Part shown: one piece after another, positions 1-5,449 of the stretch
Position numbering within the stretch: position 1 is the stretch's first letter
Layout: every line of letters starts with the position of its first letter
Assembly: GCA_017578085.1 (NCBI GenBank)
Contig: PKQR01000147.1
Location: forward strand, 1-5,449
Direction: 5' to 3'
DNA from: Bacillota bacterium
GTDB taxonomy: Bacteria > Bacillota > Limnochordia > Limnochordales > ZCTH02-B6
DNA length: 5,449 bases
Position numbers and translations under genes: made by a program
Notes under the pieces: generated by a model
The model's input: only the letters and a program-made list of their open reading frames with translations
Databases searched by the model: none
What the model was told of the DNA's origin: nothing

Positions 1-2143
<2,143 letters not shown>

Positions 2144-2148
2144 ACCCC

Positions 2149-2155
2149 TCACCTC
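2149..2155 (-). promoter_or_regulatory. Ribosome binding site that decides the rpoB start
   Basis: GAGGTGA aligns with the anti-Shine-Dalgarno sequence, and its GAGG lies 8 nt before the TTG at 2141-2143. A GTG at 2150-2152 in the same frame overlaps this site and would have only a weak AGAAG-like sequence upstream. Confidence 0.65.
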
Positions 2156-2262
2156 TTCTAGAAGATCTGGCGGGCCTAACGACACAACAAAGAAGCAAGG
2201 CCGAGCAGGTCCTTCTCCATGTGGGCAAGAAAGAGACCTCTCCACCTCACTTCTCTATCCGG

Positions 2263-2276
2263 CTGGAGACAGGGAA
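2263..2276 (-). repeat. Copy 2 of a 14-nt near-exact direct repeat
   Basis: The minus strand reads TTCCCTGTCTCCAG here, in the rpoB leader. It matches TTCCCTGTCCCCAG at 2445-2458 at 13 of 14 positions. The copies lie on opposite sides of the rpoB promoter, 182 bases apart start to start. No function is known to me. Confidence 0.5.
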
Positions 2277-2389
2277 ACTATGCGCCAGTATATAGGATCG
2301 TCTGGGGCCACAAAGACTATTCCGCCGCTGCCAAATCGGTTTCTGCGCGCAGGGCACAATCGGCCTATTATCAGACTCGGCACTCTCCG

Positions 2390-2418
2390 ATTCTATCACG
2401 GCGCGCGGGAGGTGTCAA
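2390..2418 (-). promoter_or_regulatory. Near-consensus sigma-70/sigma-A promoter for rpoB
   Basis: On the minus strand a perfect -35 TTGACA (2413-2418) is followed after exactly 17 nt by TAGAAT (2390-2395), a 5/6 match to the -10 consensus. A TGA immediately before the -10 makes it an extended -10 (TGn). Transcription would start near 2381-2384. This is the best promoter in the window and lies just downstream of the post-rplL hairpin. rpoB, and presumably rpoC beyond the window, can therefore be expressed independently of the ribosomal protein genes. Confidence 0.85.
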
Positions 2419-2444
2419 CGAAAACTTGCGCCGGTTGGCAGCGA

Positions 2445-2458
2445 CTGGGGACAGGGAA
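2445..2458 (-). repeat. Copy 1 of a 14-nt near-exact direct repeat
   Basis: TTCCCTGTCCCCAG lies between the post-rplL hairpin and the rpoB -35 element, and is repeated with one mismatch at 2263-2276 in the leader. Its T/C-rich start also forms the weak tail of the post-rplL hairpin. Confidence 0.5.
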
Positions 2459-2460
2459 GA

Positions 2461-2503
2461 GGCGGCCGCGGGACGGACAGCCCAGCGCCCGCCCACGGCC
2501 GCC
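2461..2503 (-). terminator. Strong GC-rich hairpin after rplL (partial terminator or processing site)
   Basis: GGCGGCCGUGGG (2492-2503) pairs with CCCGCGGCCGCC (2461-2472) as a 12-bp stem with one wobble and a 19-nt loop, starting 7 nt after the rplL stop. The following bases are pyrimidine-rich (UCUUCCCUGUCCCC) but contain no proper U tract. It could be a leaky terminator that lowers transcription into rpoB, or a stabilising or RNase-cleaved structure. In E. coli an attenuator and an RNase III site occupy the equivalent position. Structure is seen; role is inferred. Confidence 0.6.
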
Positions 2504-2510
2504 GAGAGAC

Positions 2511-2894
2511 CTACTTGATCTCGACCGTAGCGCCGGCCTCTTCCAGCTTCTTCTTGATCTCCTCGGCCTGCTGCCGGGAGACGCCCTCCTTGACCGGCTT
2601 GGGGGCGCCGTCCACCAGGTCCTTGGCCTCCTTGAGGCCCAGGCCCGTGATCTCCCGGACGACCTTGATGACCTGGATCTTCTGGGCACCGGCGTTGGTC
2701 AGGATGACGTCGAACTCGGTCTTCTCCTCGGCCTCGGCCTGAGCAGCCGCTGGGGCGGCGCCCGGCACGGCAGCGGCTACCGCCACAGGCGCGGCCGCGG
2801 TCACGCCGAACTTCTCCTCCAGCGCCTTGACCAGCTCAGCCAGCTCCAGCACCGTCATCTTCTCGATGGCTTCCAAAATCTGCTCCTTGGTCAT
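2511..2894 (-). CDS. rplL: 50S ribosomal protein L7/L12
   Basis: L7/L12 is the multicopy stalk protein that recruits and activates translational GTPases (EF-Tu, EF-G, IF2, RF3). The product is 127 residues, typical length. The N-terminal dimerisation and L10-binding region is about 1-33 (MTKEQILEAIEKMTVLELAE). A flexible Ala/Pro-rich hinge covers about 34-57. The globular C-terminal domain is about 58-127, with the factor-binding segment KIQVIKVVREITGLGLKEAK at 72-91 and the KLEEAGATVEIK end. Stop is TAG at 2511-2513. The gene is 63 nt downstream of rplJ with no promoter or terminator visible between them. Copy excess over L10 is presumably achieved by the strong AGGAGG ribosome binding site. 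Confidence 0.98.
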   Translation of the reverse strand: MTKEQILEAIEKMTVLELAELVKALEEKFGVTAAAPVAVAAAVPGAAPAAAQAEAEEKTEFDVILTNAGAQKIQVIKVVREITGLGLKEAKDLVDGAPKPVKEGVSRQQAEEIKKKLEEAGATVEIK

Positions 2895-2902
2895 CTCTCG
2901 AT

Positions 2903-2908
2903 CCTCCT
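2903..2908 (-). promoter_or_regulatory. Ribosome binding site that fixes the rplL start
   Basis: AGGAGG lies 8 nt upstream of the ATG at 2892-2894. An in-frame ATG at 2925-2927 would add 11 residues (MRFEMCEEDRE), which are not part of known L12 N-termini and would run through this binding site. The downstream ATG is therefore the start. Confidence 0.9.
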
Positions 2909-2957
2909 CGCACATTTCAAAGCGCACCAGCGCACACCTTAAGGCACCCCGGCAGGC

Positions 2958-3482
2958 TTAAGCGGCGCTCTCCTTCTTTTGGCGCACCGCGTCCAGAGCG
3001 TAGACCAGCTTCCTGAGGGTGCCTTGCAGCACGAACACCAACCCGGAGATGGGCGCCTGGAGTCCACCCACCACCTTCGCCAGCAGCACTTCACGCGGCG
3101 GCAGATTGGCCAGTGCCTCGATGTCGTTGAGGGACAACGGCTTGCTCCCGAGCAACCCGCCGCGGATTTCCAGGATCTTCGTTTCCTTGGCGAAATCCAG
3201 CAGCGCCTTCGCGGCCGCCACCGGGTCCTGCTTGGCGAAGGCCAGAGCAGTCGGGCCCGACAAGAACGGCTCCAGTGCCTGGGCGTCCGTGTCGCGGGCC
3301 GCAATCCGGGTTAAGGTGTTCTTGACCACCTTGTACTCCGTGCCGCTCTCCCGCAGCTTGCGGCGCAGGCGGGTCATCTGGGCCACCGTCAGCCCGCGGA
3401 AGTCGGTCACGAACACGGCCTTAGAGGACTTTAGGTGCTCGCGGATTTCCTCCACCGCCGCCACCTTTTCGGGTCTGGGCAT
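2958..3482 (-). CDS. rplJ: 50S ribosomal protein L10 (stalk base protein)
   Basis: L10 anchors the L7/L12 dimers to 23S rRNA near L11 and, as the L10(L12)4 complex, is the autoregulator of this transcript. The product is 174 residues, normal for the family. The rRNA-binding N-terminal domain begins MPRPEKVAAVEEIREHLKSS and includes the conserved VTDFRGLTVAQMTRLRRKLR stretch at 25-44 and KVVKNTL at 51-57. The segment from about 131 to 174 holds the long C-terminal helix that carries L12 dimers. The ATG at 3480-3482 is fixed by the family N-terminus and by the very strong ribosome binding site. Stop is TAA at 2958-2960. rplL follows after 63 nt, the expected L10-L12 pairing. Confidence 0.98.
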   Translation of the reverse strand: MPRPEKVAAVEEIREHLKSSKAVFVTDFRGLTVAQMTRLRRKLRESGTEYKVVKNTLTRIAARDTDAQALEPFLSGPTALAFAKQDPVAAAKALLDFAKETKILEIRGGLLGSKPLSLNDIEALANLPPREVLLAKVVGGLQAPISGLVFVLQGTLRKLVYALDAVRQKKESAA

Positions 3483-3486
3483 TACA

Positions 3487-3496
3487 TCACCTCCTC
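3487..3496 (-). promoter_or_regulatory. Near-perfect ribosome binding site of rplJ
   Basis: GAGGAGGTGA matches the anti-Shine-Dalgarno end of 16S rRNA over ten bases. Its AGGAGG core (3490-3495) lies 7 nt before the rplJ ATG. It is the strongest ribosome binding site in the window, in keeping with heavy translation once the attenuator is passed. Confidence 0.9.
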
Positions 3497-3511
3497 ACCA
3501 AGCGCCTCGGC

Positions 3512-3554
3512 AAAAAAACAACCTCCAGCCCGTCTCGCCGCAGGCTGGAGGCCA
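3512..3554 (-). terminator. Intrinsic terminator/attenuator in the rplJ leader
   Basis: The RNA stem CCUCCAGCCUG (3541-3551) pairs with CGGGCUGGAGG (3522-3532): 11 bp including one G-U wobble, with an 8-nt loop. It is followed by UUG and seven U residues (3512-3518). This is the strongest intrinsic terminator in the window. It lies between the L10-binding domain and the rplJ ribosome binding site, with the U tract ending 29 nt before the start codon. That placement marks it as an attenuator rather than an end-of-operon terminator. An alternative pairing of its 5' arm with the base of the L10 domain is possible and would act as an antiterminator. Confidence 0.88.
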
Positions 3555-3600
3555 TAACCGCTCGCGCAGGGCCGCGCGCCATGCGCAGCTCCTTCGGGGT

Positions 3601-3665
3601 TGACCTCGGCCGGCGAGTTCGGGCTCTTTCGGTCCCCAGCGGGGACACCGGCTGTCTACGGCCAA
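3601..3665 (-). promoter_or_regulatory. L10 leader: L10(L12)4-binding domain of the rplJ mRNA
   Basis: The RNA carries the conserved L10-leader strands: GUAGACAGCCGGUG (ending at 3646) on the 5' side and CCGGCCGAGGU on the 3' side (about 3602-3612). GCCGG (3648-3652) pairs with CCGGC (3609-3613). Between them is an apical hairpin UCCCC-GCU-GGGGA (3633-3645) and a purine-rich internal segment including GAAAGAG. A further short helix GCUGU/ACAGC may flank the 5' strand. In this family the L10(L12)4 complex binds the element and lowers rplJ-rplL expression. In Bacillota it does so by favouring a downstream terminator, which is present here at 3512-3554. Recognition rests on the conserved strand sequences and on position between rplA and rplJ. 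Confidence 0.85.
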
Positions 3666-3693
3666 AACAGCGCTAAATTGTGTTCCTACCTAT

Positions 3694-3724
3694 CTTATAT
3701 ACTCACCTACACCCTATCGCTCAA
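3694..3724 (-). promoter_or_regulatory. Probable sigma-70/sigma-A promoter for rplJ-rplL
   Basis: On the minus strand TTGAGC (3719-3724) is followed after exactly 17 nt by TATATA (3696-3701), within an AT-rich island (TATATAAGAT) in otherwise GC-rich DNA. TATAAG at 3694-3699 is an alternative -10 with 19-nt spacing. Transcription would begin near 3685-3690, just upstream of the L10 leader, leaving a leader of about 205 nt. A separate promoter in front of the rplJ leader is known in Bacillus subtilis, so the position is as expected. The match to consensus is moderate. Confidence 0.6.
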
Positions 3725-3726
3725 TG

Positions 3727-3758
3727 GTGCCGGCAGCCGCCTCGCCATCCACCGGCAC
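3727..3758 (-). other. Stem-loop just after the rplA stop codon
   Basis: GTGCCGG (3752-3758) pairs perfectly with CCGGCAC (3727-3733). The helix can extend inward by two wobbles and one G-C pair to 10 bp (3749-3758 with 3727-3736), leaving a 12-nt loop. It begins 6 nt after the rplA stop. No U tract follows, so it is not a convincing intrinsic terminator. It may protect the 3' end of the upstream transcript or cause pausing. It lies directly beside the candidate -35 element of the rplJ promoter. Confidence 0.5.
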
Positions 3759-3764
3759 ACCGGG

Positions 3765-4484
3765 TCAGCTCGCGCTCCGCTCTGCGACGGCACCGACGGC
3801 TTCCTGGGGGTTGATGCGGATGCCCGGGCCCATCGTGCAGGACACGGCCACCCGCCGGATGTACTGCCCCTTGGCCGCCGCCGGCTTGGCCTTGACGATG
3901 GCGTCCATCAGCGCCCGGAAGTTGCCCAAAAGCGCCTCCTCGCTAAAGGACACCTTGCCGATGGGCACGTGGATACCGCCTTCCTTGTTGACGCGGAACT
4001 CCACCTTGCCCGCCTTGAACTCCCGCACCGCCTTCTCCACTTCAAAGGTCACGGTGCCCGTCTTGGGGTTCGGCATCAGGCCCCGGGGGCCCAGGATGCG
4101 ACCCAGCTTACCGACGACGCCCATCATGTCCGGGGTCGCGATGGCCACATCGAAATCAATCTGACCCTGCTGCACCCGCTCGACCAGATCCTCGGCACCA
4201 ACGACGTCGGCGCCGGCGGCCTCGGCTTCCCTGGCCTTTTCACCCTTGGCGAACACAGCCACCCGGACGGCGCGCCCCGTGCCGTAGGGCAACACGACGG
4301 TGCCCCGCACCTGCTGGTCCGCGTGGCGCGGGTCGACGCCCAGCTTCAGAGCGACCTCGACGGTCTCATCAAACTTGGCCCGGGCGGTCTGCTTGACCAA
4401 GGCCATGGCCTCGGCCGGCGAGTACAGCCGCGTCCGGTCCACGAGTTTTGCTTTCTCCAGATACGACTTGCTGCGACGTGCCAT
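3765..4484 (-). CDS. rplA: 50S ribosomal protein L1
   Basis: L1 forms the mobile L1 stalk of the large subunit, which helps release deacylated tRNA from the E site, and in many bacteria it also represses its own mRNA. The product is 239 residues, slightly longer than the usual 229-235 because of a short C-terminal tail ending AERSAS. Domain I is built from the N- and C-terminal parts; domain II is the middle, about 68-160. The L1 signature GPRGLMPNPKTGTV is intact at 132-145, and the C-terminal part has CTMGPGIRIN at 216-225. The ATG at 4482-4484 gives the family N-terminus MARRSKSYLEKAK and has GGGAGGG (4491-4497) 6 nt upstream. The gene starts 76 nt after rplK across a structured gap. Stop is TGA at 3765-3767. 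Confidence 0.98.
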   Translation of the reverse strand: MARRSKSYLEKAKLVDRTRLYSPAEAMALVKQTARAKFDETVEVALKLGVDPRHADQQVRGTVVLPYGTGRAVRVAVFAKGEKAREAEAAGADVVGAEDLVERVQQGQIDFDVAIATPDMMGVVGKLGRILGPRGLMPNPKTGTVTFEVEKAVREFKAGKVEFRVNKEGGIHVPIGKVSFSEEALLGNFRALMDAIVKAKPAAAKGQYIRRVAVSCTMGPGIRINPQEAVGAVAERSAS

Positions 4485-4497
4485 GTCCTTCCCTCCC

Positions 4498-4530
4498 GTG
4501 GTGCTGACGGAGCCTTGAGGCTCCTCCCAC
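4498..4530 (-). promoter_or_regulatory. Candidate L1-binding autoregulatory hairpin ahead of rplA
   Basis: The RNA would fold as an outer stem GUGG (4527-4530) with CCAC (4498-4501), then an asymmetric internal loop of GA on the 5' side and GUCAGCA on the 3' side. Above it is a perfect 6-bp inner stem GGAGCC/GGCUCC (4519-4524 with 4509-4514) closed by UCAA. The GUGGGAGG run plus CCAC return resembles the H76-H77 target of L1 in 23S rRNA, where a GGUGGGAGGCUU strand returns through UACCACC. The 3' foot of the outer stem directly abuts the GGGAGGG ribosome binding site of rplA (4491-4497). L1 bound here could therefore block translation of its own gene. The similarity is recalled from knowledge of 23S rRNA, not aligned. 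Confidence 0.45.
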
Positions 4531-4531
4531 T

Positions 4532-4551
4532 AAAAAGCGCCTGCTGCGCTT
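4532..4551 (-). terminator. Weak terminator-like hairpin between rplK and rplA
   Basis: On the transcribed strand AAGCGC (4546-4551) pairs with GCGCTT (4535-4540) across a 5-nt loop, and the 3' arm runs into three more T residues (4532-4534). The stem is only 6 bp and the U tract is short and then broken, so it should at most cause pausing, partial termination or act as an RNA processing point. Because rplA follows in the same direction, complete termination is not expected. Seen directly as a structure; its function is inferred. Confidence 0.4.
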
Positions 4552-4560
4552 GATTGCCCT

Positions 4561-4986
4561 TCAGTCGGTCACCACGATGCCCATGCTGCGGGCGGTGCCC
4601 TCGATGATGCGGGTGGCCGCGTCCAGGTCGTTCGCGTTCAGGTCAGGCATCTTCAAGGCCGCGATTTCCCGCACCTTTGCCCGGCTAATGGTGCCCACTT
4701 TCTCCTTGTTGGGCGCAGACGAGCCCTTCTCGATGCCCAGCGCCTGCTTGAGCAGCACCGCGGCCGGCGGCGTCTTGGTTACGAAAGTGAAGGACCGGTC
4801 TTCATAAATGGTGATCTCCACCGGGATGATGGTCCCCGCCTGCGCGGCCGTCCGCTCGTTGAAGCTCTTGCAGAACTCCATGATGTTGACGCCGTGCTGG
4901 CCGAGAGCCGGCCCCACGGGCGGCGCCGGCGTGGCCTTTCCGGCCGGAATCTGCAGCTTTACGATGGCGGTGACTTTCTTCGCCAT
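4561..4986 (-). CDS. rplK: 50S ribosomal protein L11
   Basis: L11 binds the GTPase-associated centre of 23S rRNA at the base of the L12 stalk and is needed for stringent-response sensing by RelA. The product is 141 residues, the usual bacterial length. The N-terminal domain (about 1-70) begins MAKKVTAIVKLQIPAG. It carries the proline-rich helix APPVGPALGQHG at 21-32, with P22, P23 and P26 where thiostrepton-type antibiotics contact L11; these look like the sensitive form. The C-terminal rRNA-binding domain has the family signature around 112-137 (KMPDLNANDLDAATRIIEG). The ATG at 4984-4986 is the family start. Its ribosome binding site is modest: GGGGTGG at 4993-4999, 6 nt upstream. The gene lies 18 nt after nusG, consistent with cotranscription or translational coupling. 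Confidence 0.98.
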   Translation of the reverse strand: MAKKVTAIVKLQIPAGKATPAPPVGPALGQHGVNIMEFCKSFNERTAAQAGTIIPVEITIYEDRSFTFVTKTPPAAVLLKQALGIEKGSSAPNKEKVGTISRAKVREIAALKMPDLNANDLDAATRIIEGTARSMGIVVTD

Positions 4987-5004
4987 TTTGTTCCACCCCG
5001 TCGG

Positions 5005-5449
5005 TCACTCAAACTTTTCCACTTGCCCAAACTCGAACTCCACCGGCGTCTCCCGGCCGAACATCGACAGGATGACCCGCAGCTTGCCGCGCTCCAGGTT
5101 TACCTCATCCACCACACCGGTGAAGTTGGCGAAGGGTCCGGAAATGACCCGCACCGGCGTCCCTTTCTGGAAAGCCACCTTGGGACGCGGTTCATCGTAG
5201 CCCATCTGGCGCAAGATCGCCTTGACTTCCGATTCATCCAGCGGCACAGGCTTGTTGCCTGCGCCCACGAAACCGGTCACGCCCGGCGTATTGCGCACCA
5301 CGTACCACGAGTCGTCGCTGAGGATCATTTCCACCAGCACGTAGCCGGGGAAGATCTTGCGGGAGACGATGCGCTTCTTGCCGTCCTTAAAATCGATCTC
5401 CTCTTGCGTCGGCACCATGATGCGGAAGATCTTGTCTTCCATGCCCATG
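5005..5449 (-). CDS. nusG: Transcription termination/antitermination factor NusG (5' end cut off by window)
   Basis: NusG binds the RNA polymerase clamp, modulates pausing and couples transcription to Rho or the ribosome. The visible 147-residue C-terminal part contains most of the NGN domain: the KIFPGYVLVEM strand at about visible residues 31-41, followed by the conserved SWYVVRNTPGVTGFVG segment at 47-62. A KOW domain follows at about 95-128 (KGTPVRVISGPFANFTG, then the GKLRVIL strand). The stop is TGA at 5005-5007. The methionine near the window end lies in the internally conserved MGMEDKIF segment, so it is not the start. Family members are about 175-180 residues, so roughly 30 N-terminal residues lie beyond base 5449. 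rplK follows after only 18 nt, with no room for a terminator, so the two are probably cotranscribed. Identification is secure; the gene is partial only because of the window edge. Confidence 0.97.
   Translation of the reverse strand, partial: MGMEDKIFRIMVPTQEEIDFKDGKKRIVSRKIFPGYVLVEMILSDDSWYVVRNTPGVTGFVGAGNKPVPLDESEVKAILRQMGYDEPRPKVAFQKGTPVRVISGPFANFTGVVDEVNLERGKLRVILSMFGRETPVEFEFGQVEKFE

Larger units (their letters stand above)
2144..2383 (-). other. Long untranslated leader of rpoB
   Basis: About 240 nt separate the predicted start point from the rpoB start codon. I see no recognised riboswitch, T-box or protein-binding leader, and no intrinsic terminator with a U tract. It contains a 14-nt motif (2263-2276) that nearly repeats one upstream of the promoter, a possible long-range CCAG/CTGG pairing around an AT-rich patch (TCCTATATACTGG), and a purine-rich stretch before 2220. 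A short ATG frame of 14 codons (2176-2220, ending TAG) has no properly spaced ribosome binding site and is not called. The whole gene-free stretch between rplL and rpoB is thus a hairpin, a promoter and this leader. Confidence 0.6.

Noticed and set aside
2176..2220. Short leader peptide ATG-TAG of 14 codons before rpoB
   Set aside because: The nearest purine-rich ribosome binding sequence is about 16 nt upstream, too far. There is no run of regulatory codons and no attenuator downstream, so it is probably a chance frame.
2281..2310. TATATA-like second -10 element in the rpoB leader (TCCTATATACTGG)
   Set aside because: No acceptable -35 at 16-18 nt; the best candidate, TTTGTG, is only 14 nt away. 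It is much weaker than the promoter at 2390-2418.
2895..2927. Upstream ATG extending rplL by 11 residues
   Set aside because: The extension runs through the AGGAGG ribosome binding site and is not found in L12 proteins; MTKEQILEAIEKM is the family start.
3600..4553. A 317-codon plus-strand open frame over rplA and its flanks
   Set aside because: Antisense shadow of rplA extending into its leader regions. It has no family resemblance, while the minus strand encodes an intact L1.

Overview
This window is the bacterial nusG-rplK-rplA-rplJ-rplL-rpoB locus. All genes are on the minus strand, so the biological reading direction runs from base 5449 down to base 1. The DNA is clearly GC-rich. RpoB lacks the large insertions of the proteobacterial subunit, its N-terminal lobe reads like Clostridia/Bacillota proteins, and a Firmicute-type L10 leader with an intrinsic attenuator precedes rplJ. 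Together these suggest a GC-rich Gram-positive of the Bacillota (Symbiobacterium/Thermaerobacter/Moorella-like). The genus cannot be fixed from the sequence alone. The ybxB-type methyltransferase gene that Bacillus subtilis carries between rplL and rpoB is absent.

Layout in transcription order: the C-terminal part of nusG (cut by the window end); an 18-nt gap; rplK (L11); a 76-nt gap with two hairpins, the second resembling an L1 target site next to the rplA ribosome binding site; rplA (L1); a 280-nt gap with a post-gene hairpin, a probable promoter, the L10 leader and a strong intrinsic terminator/attenuator; rplJ (L10); a 63-nt gap; rplL (L7/L12); a gap of about 360 nt with a GC-rich hairpin, a near-consensus sigma-70/sigma-A promoter and a long untranslated leader; then rpoB, of which 714 codons are visible before the window ends.

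The genes supply the ribosomal stalk and its base (L10, L12, L11), the L1 stalk, the elongation factor NusG and the beta subunit of RNA polymerase. The layout suggests that ribosomal protein dosage is set separately from polymerase dosage. L10(L12)4 would feed back on the leader before rplJ, L1 may feed back between rplK and rplA, and rpoB has its own promoter.

No novel system (defence, mobile element, CRISPR, biosynthesis) is visible. The interest lies in the three intergenic regions; the coding sequences are ordinary and intact apart from truncation at the window edges.
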